This document shows, one piece after another, positions 39,662 through 48,356 of a DNA stretch of 64,000 nt (position 1 is its first letter; every line of letters starts with the position of its first letter). Location: contig NZ_LGEG01000002.1 in assembly GCF_001280125.1 (NCBI RefSeq), forward strand, positions 62,001-126,000, in the 5' to 3' direction. The notes beneath the pieces were generated by a model, which worked only from the letters and a program-made list of their open reading frames with translations, had not been told where the DNA came from and ran no database searches. Source of the DNA: Streptomyces sp. NRRL F-6492 (GTDB lineage: Bacteria; Actinomycetota; Actinomycetes; Streptomycetales; Streptomycetaceae). Position numbers and translations under genes: made by a program.

Positions 39662-40276
39662 TCACGCCGCCGACGCCAGCCGTCGGCCCCGGTCGGCGCG
39701 GGCCCGGGCCAGGGTGCCCGAGGTGAGCACCGTCCGCGGGACGCCCACGCCGCAGTCGCCGCACACCGGGCCGTGCCACGGCTCGTACCGGTCGCCGGGG
39801 CCCGCCCATTCGATCCTGGGCCCCGCGCACACCGGGCACGCCTCGCCCGGGCCGCGCTCCAGGGCCGTGATCAGCCGCCGCAGCACCTCGGGCAGCGGAT
39901 CCGACGGATGCACCTCGGGATCGCCGCACCTGACCACGCCGTTGCCGCCCCAGACCCGCCGGTGCCAGTCGTCGAGCGCGCCGGGCCGGCGCAGCCCCTC
40001 GTGCTTCTCGCGCCGCCGCCGGGCGGCGAACTCCTTCTCGTACGCGAGCCACACGGCCCGCGCCTCCTCCAGTTCGTCGAGCGCCGCCACGAGCCGCCCC
40101 GGGTCGAGCTCCCGGTCCTCGGGTCCGAACCTGTGCCTGCGGCACAGATGGTCCCAGGTCGCGCGGTGCCCGTACGGGGCGAACCGCTCCAGGCACTTGC
40201 GCAGGGAGTACCTGCGCAGCGCCGTGTCGCACCCCGGATCGCGCACCTGTCTCGCGAGACTCCGGAAACCGGCCAT
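39662..40276 (-). CDS. Conserved hypothetical protein with C-terminal zinc-ribbon-like motif
   Basis: The 204-residue basic protein (MAGFRSLARQVRDPGCDTALRRYSLRKCLERFAPYGHRATWDHLCRRHRF) is helical, with a coiled-coil-prone middle (LDELEEARAVWLAYEKEFAARRRREKHEG). It ends with two CxxC knuckles, CPVC at about 150 and CGDC at about 175, which would bind zinc. There is no membrane segment or signal. The start follows GAGGTGGCGGG (minus strand), a good ribosome site. I recognise no characterised family, though the pattern suggests a DNA- or RNA-binding role. Confidence 0.75.
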   Translation of the reverse strand: MAGFRSLARQVRDPGCDTALRRYSLRKCLERFAPYGHRATWDHLCRRHRFGPEDRELDPGRLVAALDELEEARAVWLAYEKEFAARRRREKHEGLRRPGALDDWHRRVWGGNGVVRCGDPEVHPSDPLPEVLRRLITALERGPGEACPVCAGPRIEWAGPGDRYEPWHGPVCGDCGVGVPRTVLTSGTLARARADRGRRLASAA

Positions 40277-40442
40277 CTCCCGCCACCTCCGTCGCTGGTC
40301 CTTCCGCGGTATCAGAGGGACGAACGGGAAGCCCGCTGTGTTCCATCGAAATGCGGATGGCAGCCATCAGTGGGGCGGGAGGGACCCCCGGGGTGGAGCG
40401 GAACCGTCGCGTCCGGCGGCTCCCGGACCCACGGCGGGACCG

Positions 40443-41810
40443 TCAGCGCAGCCGCGCCGCCGAGATCCGGGGGAAGTGGACCAGGAGGTCGTAAGAGGCG
40501 GAGAGCCGGCCGGGGACGGTGTCGCCCGGCCAGGGGTACGCGGTCCCGACGTTCCGGTCCGGTCGGGGCGTCCCCAGCCAGGCGCGCGCCGCCGGGGTCG
40601 TCCGCCGCAGATCCAGGTAGAACGGCTCGGAGGCGACCCGGTCCAGGGTGTGGGCGCCACTGTCCGGTCCGAGCGGGCCGACGGTGAAGACCCGCAGCGG
40701 CTCGCCCGGGGCCCCGGTGTCGTGCGCGTTGAAGGACCCCCGCCCGAAGGAGGCGCCCACGCTCACGTAGTCCCGGCCGAGCGCGTCCCGCAGGAAGGCG
40801 CCCTGGAGGCGCGGGTACTGCTCCGGGTCGAGCGTCACGTACCCCACGTGCCCGTTGTGCGCGGAGAGCAGGATGCGGTGTCCGGTCCGCCGCTGCCACC
40901 ACACGGTGTTCTCCGCCATGACCCGGTCCCGGTACAGCATCGCCGCCGCGACCCCCTCGGGCGTCGCGAAGTCGTGGGCGTACTCGGTGCCGACCTGGGC
41001 GATCGCGCGCGCGTGCCGCACCGCCCAGGCGTGCGCCTCCCGCGCCCCGGCGCCCCCGCCGGGCCGCTGCCGCTCCAGGAGGGCGAGGGCCCGGCTCGCG
41101 TCCTCGGCCATCCGCCGCCGCTCGGCGAGCGGCCGGCCCAGGTACCCCTTCATCCACTCCTCGACCCCGCCGGCGGGCCGCGAGTCCCGGTACAGCTCCC
41201 GGAAGTGGGGCAGGAGCGCCGGGCGGATGCGGGAGACGTACGAGGTGACGGCGTCGAACAGGTTCGGGCCCGCGTACCCGAGGTCGTTCCCCATGAAGCG
41301 GACCTGGCGGTCGGGGTGGAGCCGGTTGTGCTCCCGCATCCAGCGGAAGAGGTCGAGGTACTCCTCGGTGTTCCAGAGGCGGTACGACTCCTGGAACTCG
41401 TCCCGCATGATCGCCTCGATGTCGCCCCGGCCGGTGCGCACCCACGCGTCGATCAGGAGCCCCGTGGACCAGTTGGCCTCCAGGGCGAAGGTCGTGAACC
41501 CCTTCTCCTCCACCAGGTGTTCGAAGATCCGGTGCTTGGCGGTGAAGAACTCCGCCGAGCTGTGGGTGGCCTCGCCGACGCCGACGACCCTGGCGGAGCC
41601 GATCATCCGGTCGAGCGGCCGCAGATCGGTCAGGGGGTGCGCGGAGCGGGCGAGTTCGCGCGCCGGGTCGGTGGCGGCCGGGGCGGAGGGGACGGGGGCG
41701 GCCGCGCCCGCCGGGGCCGGGGCGAGGCCGCCGAGGCAGACGGCGAGCAGCAGCCCGGCGACGGAGAGGCGGCGCCGTGAGGAGGACTTCGGGAGGATGA
41801 CGGTGCGCAT
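40443..41810 (-). CDS. Secreted erythromycin-esterase-family protein
   Basis: The start is set at MRTVILPKSSSRRR (ATG at 41810), which begins a signal peptide cut near AGAAA (residue ~37). The 455-residue protein carries the family core VVGVGEATHSSAEFFTAKHRIFEHLVEEKGFTTFALEANWSTG (catalytic Glu/His), NTEEYLDLFRWMREHN, FMGNDLGYAG, and the late ILLSAHNGHVGYVTLDP. True macrolide esterases (EreA/B) are cytoplasmic; secreted actinomycete members have unknown substrates. It is followed on the same strand, upstream, by NamZ with a 112-bp gap. An envelope or extracellular ester substrate is plausible. Confidence 0.9.
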   Translation of the reverse strand: MRTVILPKSSSRRRLSVAGLLLAVCLGGLAPAPAGAAAPVPSAPAATDPARELARSAHPLTDLRPLDRMIGSARVVGVGEATHSSAEFFTAKHRIFEHLVEEKGFTTFALEANWSTGLLIDAWVRTGRGDIEAIMRDEFQESYRLWNTEEYLDLFRWMREHNRLHPDRQVRFMGNDLGYAGPNLFDAVTSYVSRIRPALLPHFRELYRDSRPAGGVEEWMKGYLGRPLAERRRMAEDASRALALLERQRPGGGAGAREAHAWAVRHARAIAQVGTEYAHDFATPEGVAAAMLYRDRVMAENTVWWQRRTGHRILLSAHNGHVGYVTLDPEQYPRLQGAFLRDALGRDYVSVGASFGRGSFNAHDTGAPGEPLRVFTVGPLGPDSGAHTLDRVASEPFYLDLRRTTPAARAWLGTPRPDRNVGTAYPWPGDTVPGRLSASYDLLVHFPRISAARLR

Positions 41811-41922
41811 GGGACCAGCGTGGTCGGCGGGACGCCGCCGGGACATCCCGCCCGCACCCTTCCCCGGCCTCCCGCCCGCCCCCTCGGGACACGGGGGCCA
41901 ACCCCCTTTCCCGGGGCGGCCC

Positions 41923-43200
41923 TCAGCGGTACAGCAGGTACTCCTTCCGTACCGCCCGGAAGGCCTTCAGGTCCGCCTGCCACGCCCCGACGACCTCGTC
42001 GGTGTCCGCGCCCGCGTCGATCAGGGTCCGCACCCGGGTCGAGCCGGTCAGCCTGTCGATCCAGTGGTCCGGCCGCCAGGCGAAGCCGGACCACGAGCGG
42101 CGGGCGGTGACCAGGAGCCCGATCCCGGCCCGTACCGGGTCGAAGGCCTCCCGGTCGTGGACGTGCAGCTGCACCCCGCCCACCGTCCTGCCCTGGAACT
42201 TGGAGAAGGTCGGCGCGAAGTAGGCCTCGCGGAAGCGGACCCCGGGCAGGCCGAGCGCGTTCGCCGCCTCCGCCCACCGGCGGTCGATCCCCTCGGCGCC
42301 GAGGAGTTCGAAGGGGCGGGTGGTGCCCCGGCCCTCGGAGAGGTTCGTGCCCTCGAAGAGACAGGTGCCGGAGTAGACGAGCGCGGTCTCCGGCGTCGGC
42401 ATGTTCGGGCTCGGCGGCACCCAGGGCAGTCCCGTGGAGTCGAAGAAGTCCGTCCGCCGCCACCCCGTCATCCGCACGGTCTCCAGGGCGACGGGCGCGG
42501 CCAGGAACTCGCCGTTGAAGAGCAGCGCCAGCTCGGCCACCGTCATGCCGTGCGCCTGCGCGATCGGCTCGCGCCCGACGAAGGTGGCGAACGCCCGGTC
42601 CAGGACGGGCCCGAGCGCCGCGCGCCCGGTCACCGGGTTCGGCCGGTCCAGGACCACGAACCGCTTCCCGGCGAGGGCGGCGGCCTCCATGCAGTCGTAC
42701 AGCGTCCAGATGTAGGTGTAGAAGCGCGCGCCGGCGTCCTGGACGTCGAAGACGACCGTGTCCACCCCGGAGGCGGTGAAGACGTCCGCGAGCGGCCGCC
42801 CGCTCTTCAGGTACGTGTCGTAGACGGGCAGTCCGGTCGCCGGGTCGTCGTACCGGCCCTCCGAGCCGCCCGCCTGGGCGGTGCCCCGGAAGCCGTGCTC
42901 GGGGCCGAAGACGGCGATCAGGTCCACCCGTTCGTCGGCGTGCATGACGTCCACGAGGTGGCGGGCGTCCGGGGTCACGCCGGTCGGGTTGGTGACGACG
43001 CCGACCCGCTGCCCGTCGAGCGGCGCGTACCCGTCCGCCGCGAGCCGCTCGAAGCCGGTCCGCACCCGGCGCCGCCCGGTCTCCCGGCCCGGAGCCCCCG
43101 TCTCCCGGTCCGGCGTCCCGGCGGTGGCGGGGGGCGCGGTCGCCGCCACCGCCCCCAGGGCGCCTCCGGCGGCCAGCAGACTCCGTCGCGACAGACCCAT
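41923..43200 (-). CDS. DUF1343 exo-beta-N-acetylmuramidase (NamZ-like), secreted
   Basis: The start is set at MGLSRRSLLAAGGALG (ATG at 43200), a twin-arginine-type signal (SRRSLLAAGG). The 425 residues contain the DUF1343 hallmarks GVVTNPTGVTPDARHLVDVM, IAVFGPEHGFRGTAQAGG, PVYDTYLKSGRP, DVQDAGARFYTYIWTL and SGTCLFEGTNLSEGRGTTRPFELLGAEGID. Characterised NamZ of Bacillus releases N-acetylmuramic acid from peptidoglycan fragments. The role here would be cell-wall turnover or nutrient recovery outside the membrane. The 228-bp upstream region contains the SDR operator on the other side. Confidence 0.93.
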   Translation of the reverse strand: MGLSRRSLLAAGGALGAVAATAPPATAGTPDRETGAPGRETGRRRVRTGFERLAADGYAPLDGQRVGVVTNPTGVTPDARHLVDVMHADERVDLIAVFGPEHGFRGTAQAGGSEGRYDDPATGLPVYDTYLKSGRPLADVFTASGVDTVVFDVQDAGARFYTYIWTLYDCMEAAALAGKRFVVLDRPNPVTGRAALGPVLDRAFATFVGREPIAQAHGMTVAELALLFNGEFLAAPVALETVRMTGWRRTDFFDSTGLPWVPPSPNMPTPETALVYSGTCLFEGTNLSEGRGTTRPFELLGAEGIDRRWAEAANALGLPGVRFREAYFAPTFSKFQGRTVGGVQLHVHDREAFDPVRAGIGLLVTARRSWSGFAWRPDHWIDRLTGSTRVRTLIDAGADTDEVVGAWQADLKAFRAVRKEYLLYR

Positions 43201-43327
43201 GCGCGAACCTCCTCGATCGCGGCCCCGGCCGGGGCGCATGACAGGGGCACGCACGCTAGCGCCCCCGGTCGCCCGGGGGAACGAGGCGTGCGGGAGGGTC
43301 CCTCCGCCGCCGACCCTTCCCACCCGG

Positions 43328-43346
43328 CATACCGACCGGTTAGTCT
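43328..43346 (+). promoter_or_regulatory. CATACCGACCGGT motif upstream of SDR gene
   Basis: The site CATACCGACCGGTTAGTCT begins with the 13-mer also found at 23387-23401. It includes TAGTCT, a -10-like hexamer. It is 83-101 bp upstream of the SDR start codon. Confidence 0.55.
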
Positions 43347-43428
43347 GCCGGGGTCGCGGCCCCGGAAGGGCCGGGGAGGCCGGAACGGCCGGAGAGTCGC
43401 GGAGAGTCGCGGAGAGGTGGGTCCAGAC

Positions 43429-44262
43429 ATGGACGCGGACACGGGCACGGACACGGGTGCCGGTACGAGTACGGGTGCGCGCGCCGGTGCCGGGGCGGAC
43501 CTCCGGGACGCCGGAGTCGTCGTCACCGGCGCGGGCGGCGGCATCGGCGCCGCCCTCGCCCGCCGCTTCGCCGCCGAAGGCGCCCGCGTCGTCGTCAACG
43601 ACCTCGACGCGGACCGCGCCGAGGCCGTCGCCGCAGAGATCGGCGCCGTCGCCGTCCCCGGGGACGCCTCCGCCGTCGTCGACGAGGCCCGCGCGGCCCT
43701 CGGCGGCGCCGTCGACGTCTGGTGCGCCAACGCCGGACTCTCCTCGCCCGGCGACGCCTTCGCCGACGAGGACGTCTGGGCCGCCGCCTGGGACGTCAAC
43801 GTCATGGCCCACGTCCGCGCGGCCCGCGCCCTGCTCCCGGAGTGGCTGGAGCGCGGCGGCGGCCGCTTCGTCTCCACCGTCTCCGCCGCCGGCCTCCTCA
43901 CCATGATCGGCGCGGCGCCGTACAGCGTCTCCAAGCACGGCGCGTACGCCTTCGCCGAGTGGCTCTCCCTCACCTACCGGCACCGCGGCCTCTCCGTCCA
44001 CGCCATCTGCCCGCAGGGCGTCCGCACGGACATGCTCACCGCCGCCGGGAGCGCGGGCGAGCTGGTCCTCGCCCCCACCGCCATCGAGCCCGAGGACGTC
44101 GCGGACGCCCTGATCGACGCCGTCGCGGCCGACCGCTTCCTCGTGCTGCCCCACCCCGAGGTCGCCGGCTACTACCGCAACCGGGCCACCGACCCCGAGC
44201 GCTGGCTCGGCACCATGAACCACGTCCAGCGGACCTGGGAGACGGGCGCCGGTCGGCCGTAG
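43429..44262 (+). CDS. Short-chain dehydrogenase/reductase
   Basis: The ATG at 43429 follows GAGAGGTGGG. An unusual ~24-residue low-complexity N-terminus of Asp/Thr/Gly/Ala (DADTGTDTGAGTSTGARAG) precedes the Rossmann fold. The cofactor motif TGAGGGIG and acidic NDLDADR favour NAD; NAG is read as CANAGLSS. The catalytic Ser is in STVSAAG and YSVSKHG gives the Tyr/Lys pair. It is 277 residues long. It is next to a TetR gene (90 bp) and near an acyl-CoA dehydrogenase/phosphotransferase pair, so it probably oxidises a hydroxyacyl or hydroxy-acid intermediate of that pathway. Confidence 0.93.
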   Translation: MDADTGTDTGAGTSTGARAGAGADLRDAGVVVTGAGGGIGAALARRFAAEGARVVVNDLDADRAEAVAAEIGAVAVPGDASAVVDEARAALGGAVDVWCANAGLSSPGDAFADEDVWAAAWDVNVMAHVRAARALLPEWLERGGGRFVSTVSAAGLLTMIGAAPYSVSKHGAYAFAEWLSLTYRHRGLSVHAICPQGVRTDMLTAAGSAGELVLAPTAIEPEDVADALIDAVAADRFLVLPHPEVAGYYRNRATDPERWLGTMNHVQRTWETGAGRP

Positions 44263-44291
44263 CCCCCGGCGGATGGGAAGATCTGTCCGAC

Positions 44292-44305
44292 GGGAACTCG
44301 TTCCC
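44292..44305 (+). promoter_or_regulatory. GGGAAC-TC-GTTCCC palindrome before TetR
   Basis: The 6-bp arms are perfect, and the site ends 47 bp upstream of the TetR ATG in the 90-bp gap after the SDR gene. It is a candidate autoregulatory operator. Confidence 0.55.
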
Positions 44306-44352
44306 CTGACCGAAAACGATCACCGAAGAAGTACGAGGGAAGGCGGCGGAGC

Positions 44353-44946
44353 ATGGCCAGGACGACGGACGGGAGCGGCACCCCCGTCCCCCAGAGGCTC
44401 CTCGCCGCCGCCACCCGGCTCTTCGCGGAGCAGGGCTACGACCGCACCTCCGTCCAGGAGATCGTCGAGGCCGCCGGGGTCACCAAGGGCGCGCTCTACC
44501 ACTACTTCGGCTCCAAGGAGGACCTCCTCCAGGAGGTCTACTCCCGGGTCCTGCGCCTCCAGCAGGAGCGGCTCGACGCCTTCGCCGACGCCGACGCGCC
44601 CGTGGAGGAGCGGCTGCGCGACGCCGCCGCCGACGTCGTCGTCACCACCATCGAGAACCTCGACGACGCCTCGATCTTCTTCCGCTCCATGCACCACCTG
44701 AGCCCGGAGAAGAACAAGCGGGTGCGGGCCGAGCGGCGCCGCTACCACGAGCGGTTCCGGGCCCTGATCGAGGAGGGCCAGAAGGCCGGGGTGTTCTCCT
44801 CCGCGACCCCCGCCGACCTGGTGGTCGACTACCACTTCGGGTCCGTGCACCACCTGTCCACCTGGTACCGCCCGGACGGCCCCCTCAGCCCCCAGCAGGT
44901 CGCCGGCCACCTCGCCGACCTGCTGCTCCGGGCCCTGCGCCCCTGA
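44353..44946 (+). CDS. TetR-family regulator of the acyl-CoA dehydrogenase/phosphotransferase group
   Basis: The 197-residue protein has a canonical helix-turn-helix at ~15-60 (LFAEQGYDRTSVQEIVEAAGVTKGALYHYFGSKEDLL) and a C-terminal domain of the TetR_C_33-like type (SIFFRSMHHLSPEKNKRVRAERRRYHERFRALIEEGQKAG). It is codirectional with the SDR and converges on the acyl-CoA dehydrogenase. The shared CATACCGAC motif upstream of both the SDR gene and the phosphotransferase operon makes it a likely regulator of both. A perfect terminator sits between it and the dehydrogenase. Confidence 0.92.
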   Translation: MARTTDGSGTPVPQRLLAAATRLFAEQGYDRTSVQEIVEAAGVTKGALYHYFGSKEDLLQEVYSRVLRLQQERLDAFADADAPVEERLRDAAADVVVTTIENLDDASIFFRSMHHLSPEKNKRVRAERRRYHERFRALIEEGQKAGVFSSATPADLVVDYHFGSVHHLSTWYRPDGPLSPQQVAGHLADLLLRALRP

Positions 44947-44972
44947 CCGCACCCCCGTCGGGGGGTGCGGTC
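44945..44972. terminator. Perfect 12-bp terminator hairpin
   Basis: GACCGCACCCCC (44945-44956) and GGGGGTGCGGTC (44961-44972) pair perfectly with a GTCG tetraloop. It overlaps the TetR stop and ends 12 bp before the convergent dehydrogenase stop, so it acts on both transcripts. Confidence 0.85.
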
Positions 44973-44984
44973 GACCGGACGGCC

Positions 44985-46217
44985 CTACAGGTACTTCTTC
45001 AGCTCCCGGTGCGCCAGCGACCGCTGGTGCACCTCGTCCGGCCCGTCCGCCAGCCTCAGCGTCCGCGCCGCCGCCCACAGCTCGGCCAGCGGGAAGTCCT
45101 GCGACACCCCGCCCGCGCCGTGCAGCTGCACGGCCCTGTCGATGATGTCGACGACCGCGCGCGGGGTCGCGATCTTGATCGCCTGGATCTCGGTGTGCGC
45201 GCCCCGGTTGCCGACGGTGTCCATGAGCCACGCCGTCTTGAGGACCAGCAGCCGCAGCTGCTCGATCGTCACCCGGGCGTCCGCGATCCAGTTCTGCACG
45301 ACGCCCTGCTGCGCGAGCGCCTTCCCGAAGGCGGTGCGGGAGACCGCGCGCCGGCACATCAGCTCCACGGCCCGCTCCGCCATGCCGATCAGCCGCATGC
45401 AGTGGTGGATGCGGCCGGGGCCGAGCCGGGCCTGCGCGATGGCGAAGCCGCCGCCCTCCTCGCCGACGAGGTTCGCGGCCGGGACGCGCACGCCGTCGAA
45501 GACCACCTCGGCGTGGCCGCCGTGGTAGTGGTCCTCGTACCCGTACACCCGCATCGCGCGCCGGACCTCGACGCCCGGGGTGTCGCGCGGCACGAGGACC
45601 ATCGACTGCTGGCGGCGGATGTCGGTGCCGTCGGGGTCGGTCTTGCCCATGACGATGAAGACCTTGCAGTCGGGGTTCATCGCCCCCGAGATGTACCACT
45701 TGCGCCCGTCGACCACGTACGAGTCGCCGTCCCGCCGGATCCGGGTCTCGATGTTGGTGGCGTCGGAGGAGGCGACCTCGGGCTCGGTCATCGCGAACGC
45801 CGAGCGGATCTCGCCCGCGAGGAGCGGCTCCAGCCACTGCTTCTTCTGCGCCTCGTCGCCGAACTGGGCGAGCAGCTCCATGTTCCCGGTGTCCGGGGCG
45901 GCGCAGTTGAGGGCGGTCGGGGCCAGCTGCGGGCTGCGGCCGGTGATCTCGGCGAGCGGCGCGTACTGGAGGTTGGTCAGCCCCGCCCCGTACTCGGCGT
46001 CCGGGAGGCTGTGCCGGTCTACGAAGAAAAGGTTCCACAGGCCCTGCCGCCTGGCCTCGGCCTTCAGCTCCTCGACCACCGCCGGGGTGTCCCACGGGGA
46101 GGCGAGCAGGGCCCGCTGCTCCTCGGCGACGGCCTCGGCCGGGTACACGTGCTCGTCCATGAAGGCGAGCAGCTTCGCGCGGAGCTCCTCGGTGCGCGCG
46201 TCGTAGGCGAAGTCCAT
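44985..46217 (-). CDS. Acyl-CoA dehydrogenase (ACAD10/11-type)
   Basis: The 410-residue enzyme has AFAMTEPEVASSDATNIETRIRRDGDSYVVDGRKWYISGAMNPDCKVFIVMGK, the long ACAD10/11-type insert, and the C-terminal GPDEVHQRSLAHRELKKYL. The catalytic Glu of the usual C-terminal EGT motif is replaced by the GPDEVH context seen in this subfamily. It forms an operon with the phosphotransferase (5-bp gap), mirroring the fused kinase-dehydrogenase layout of mammalian ACAD10/11, which process 4-hydroxyacyl-CoAs by phosphorylation and elimination. That function is an inference from family and context. Confidence 0.93.
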   Translation of the reverse strand: MDFAYDARTEELRAKLLAFMDEHVYPAEAVAEEQRALLASPWDTPAVVEELKAEARRQGLWNLFFVDRHSLPDAEYGAGLTNLQYAPLAEITGRSPQLAPTALNCAAPDTGNMELLAQFGDEAQKKQWLEPLLAGEIRSAFAMTEPEVASSDATNIETRIRRDGDSYVVDGRKWYISGAMNPDCKVFIVMGKTDPDGTDIRRQQSMVLVPRDTPGVEVRRAMRVYGYEDHYHGGHAEVVFDGVRVPAANLVGEEGGGFAIAQARLGPGRIHHCMRLIGMAERAVELMCRRAVSRTAFGKALAQQGVVQNWIADARVTIEQLRLLVLKTAWLMDTVGNRGAHTEIQAIKIATPRAVVDIIDRAVQLHGAGGVSQDFPLAELWAAARTLRLADGPDEVHQRSLAHRELKKYL

Positions 46218-46222
46218 GGGGT

Positions 46223-47281
46223 TCAGCCCTCCTGAAGGGTGGTCAGGCCGTGTGCGATGAAGACGGGGACGAGCTCGCCGATGCGGTCGAAGCCGGCGCC
46301 GACCGTCTGGCCGAGGGTGTAGCGGTAGTGGATGCCCTCCAGGATCACGGCGAGCTTGAACCAGGCGAAGGCCGTGTACCAGGAGAGGGCGGAGGTGTCG
46401 CAGCCCGAGCGGGCCGCGTAGCGCTGGACCAGCTCGGCGGCGCTCGGGTGCCCGGCGGCCGCGGCGGTCGTGGAGATGGGGGAGCCCGGCAGGTCCAGCG
46501 GGGTGCTGTACATGACGAGCAGGCCGAGGTCGGTGAGCGGGTCGCCGAGCGTCGACATCTCCCAGTCCAGGACGGCCCGGATGCGGTCGTCGGGGCCGAC
46601 GAGGACGTTGTCGAGCCGGTAGTCGCCGTGGACCACGGTGGGCGGGGGAGAGGACGGCAGCGCCCGGCCGAGGGCGGCGTGCAGCTCGTCGATCCCGGCC
46701 AGCTCCCGGCCGCGCGAGGCGTCGAGCTGCTTGCCCCAGCGCCGCAGCTGCCGGTCGAGGAAGCCGTCGGGCCGCCCGAAGTCGCCGAGTCCGACCGCGT
46801 CGGGGTCCACGGCGTGCAGGTCGACCAGGGTGTCGACCAGGCCGAGGACGGCGGCGCGGGTGCGCTCGGGGCCCAGCGGGGCGAGCTCGCGGGCCGAGCG
46901 GTACGGCGTCCCCTCGACGAACTCCATGACGTAGAACGGCGCGCCGAGGACCGACTCGTCCTCGCAGAGCAGGACCGTCCCGGGCACGGGCACGTCCGTC
47001 GCGTGCAGGGCGCTGATCACGCGGTGCTCGCGCCGCATGTCGTGGGCGGTGGCCAGGACGTGGCCGAGCGGGGGCCTGCGGACGACCCAGCGGCCGGCGG
47101 CGGTGCCGTCGGTCACCGCGTACGTCAGGTTCGAGCGCCCGCCCTCGATCAGCCGGGCTTCGAGGGGGCCGGCGGCCAGGCCGGGCCGCTCGCGGTCGAG
47201 GAAACGGCGCAGCCGCTCGGGGTCGAGACCCGGTGGGGGTACCTCCCGCGTCGTCGACTGCGGGTCAGGGGCGGAGCTCAT
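46223..47281 (-). CDS. APH-family phosphotransferase (ACAD10/11 kinase-like)
   Basis: The 352-residue kinase-fold protein has the Brenner motif HGDYRLDN (catalytic Asp and Asn) near residue 220, the metal motif VLDWEMSTLGDPLTDLG, and an N-lobe with SNLTYAV and WVVRRPP (ATP Lys replaced by Arg in the RRPP pattern typical of this family). It lies 5 bp upstream of the acyl-CoA dehydrogenase, so the two are co-translated. In the mammalian fused enzyme this domain phosphorylates the hydroxyl of a 4-hydroxyacyl-CoA. The operator-like repeat at 47321-47339 sits 40 bp upstream of the start. Confidence 0.93.
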   Translation of the reverse strand: MSSAPDPQSTTREVPPPGLDPERLRRFLDRERPGLAAGPLEARLIEGGRSNLTYAVTDGTAAGRWVVRRPPLGHVLATAHDMRREHRVISALHATDVPVPGTVLLCEDESVLGAPFYVMEFVEGTPYRSARELAPLGPERTRAAVLGLVDTLVDLHAVDPDAVGLGDFGRPDGFLDRQLRRWGKQLDASRGRELAGIDELHAALGRALPSSPPPTVVHGDYRLDNVLVGPDDRIRAVLDWEMSTLGDPLTDLGLLVMYSTPLDLPGSPISTTAAAAGHPSAAELVQRYAARSGCDTSALSWYTAFAWFKLAVILEGIHYRYTLGQTVGAGFDRIGELVPVFIAHGLTTLQEG

Positions 47282-47320
47282 CGGGCGTACCTCCGGATCG
47301 GCTTCGGTCGGCCCTCATGA

Positions 47321-47339
47321 TGACCGACCAGTCGGTATG
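47321..47339 (-). promoter_or_regulatory. ACCGAC-N2-GTCGGT palindrome upstream of phosphotransferase operon
   Basis: On the minus strand it reads CATACCGACTGGTCGGTCA, matching the SDR site at 15 of 19 positions. The 6-bp arms are perfect. It is 40-58 bp upstream of the start codon, in a typical repressor position. Confidence 0.65.
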
Positions 47340-47444
47340 TCGTCCAGAGGGGTGTCCGCCACACTCCGGGGGCGCCCCCGCCGCAGGCGCGGAGAGCGCG
47401 CGCCGAGGGGGTGGTCCTCCCTCCGGCACGCGCTCCCCGGCGGC

Positions 47445-48356
47445 TCAGGCGTGGCAGGCCACCGGCACCCCGCCGTTCATCGCCGCCATGTCGCCGAAGA
47501 CCGCCACCGGGTCGAGCGGGTGCCCCTCCGGCAGGCCCGCCAGCTCCGCGTGGGCCCGGTGCAGGTTCGCCACCAGGCGCTCGCTCTCCCGCCACGCGGC
47601 GAACTCGCCGAGCTCCGCCCGCCGCGCCGTCTCCAGCGGCGCGTCCCCCCTCGCGTACCCCTCGGCGGCCAGCTCCCGCACCCACAGCAGGTACCGCTCC
47701 GTCGCGTCGTACGCCGAGGGGTCGGTCACCCGCCCGTGTCCGGGCACCACCGTCGGCGCGTCGAGCGAGCGCAGCAGGGCGAGCGCGCGCAGCGAACCGG
47801 CGAGCGACCCCATCGGCAGGAACGGCGTCCCGCCGTGGAAGACCAGGTCGCCCGTGAAGACCACCCCCTGCTCGGGGAGGTGCACGATCGAGTCGCCCGT
47901 GGTGTGCGCGGCGCCCGGGTGGAGCACCCGCACCTCGATCCCGCCGACGTGCAGCGTCAGCCGGTCGGTGTACGTGACGGACGGCGGCAGGATGTCCACC
48001 CGGCCGAAGTCGGTCCGCGGCCAGATCAGATGGAGCTGGTGTCCGGCCGCGAGCTGCTCGGCCCGGCAGTTCTCGTGCCCCACGATCCGCGCCTCGGGGG
48101 CGAACACCCCGTTCCCGTAGGTGTGGTCCCCGTGGTGGTGGGTGGAGACGACCGTGCGCGGCAGCGGGAACCCGGCGGCGAGGACGGCCTCGCGCAGCAG
48201 CAGGGCCCGCCGTTCGGTGGCGGCGGTGTCGACGAGCAGCGACTCGCCCGCGTCGCCGAGGAAGCCCGCGTTGTTCAGGCACCAGCCCCCGTCGGGCTGG
48301 ACGAAGGCGTGGACGTGCGGGGCGAGGGTGACCACGTAGGGGTCGGTGGAAGACAA
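47445..48356 (-). CDS. MBL-fold metallo-hydrolase
   Basis: A TTG start at 48356 (codons TTG TCT TCC ACC GAC) follows GGGGGAA and begins where homology-like sequence starts; the ATG 41 codons upstream would add a Pro/Arg-rich leader. The 303-residue enzyme has the metal-binding THHHGDHTYGN, HPGAAHTTGDSIVHL and FTGDLVFHGGTPFLPMGS motifs of lactonase or beta-lactamase-like hydrolases with two zinc or iron ions. It lies on the same strand as, and upstream of, the phosphotransferase operon but 163 bp away with an operator between. The substrate could be a thioester or lactone. Confidence 0.88.
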   Translation of the reverse strand: MSSTDPYVVTLAPHVHAFVQPDGGWCLNNAGFLGDAGESLLVDTAATERRALLLREAVLAAGFPLPRTVVSTHHHGDHTYGNGVFAPEARIVGHENCRAEQLAAGHQLHLIWPRTDFGRVDILPPSVTYTDRLTLHVGGIEVRVLHPGAAHTTGDSIVHLPEQGVVFTGDLVFHGGTPFLPMGSLAGSLRALALLRSLDAPTVVPGHGRVTDPSAYDATERYLLWVRELAAEGYARGDAPLETARRAELGEFAAWRESERLVANLHRAHAELAGLPEGHPLDPVAVFGDMAAMNGGVPVACHA

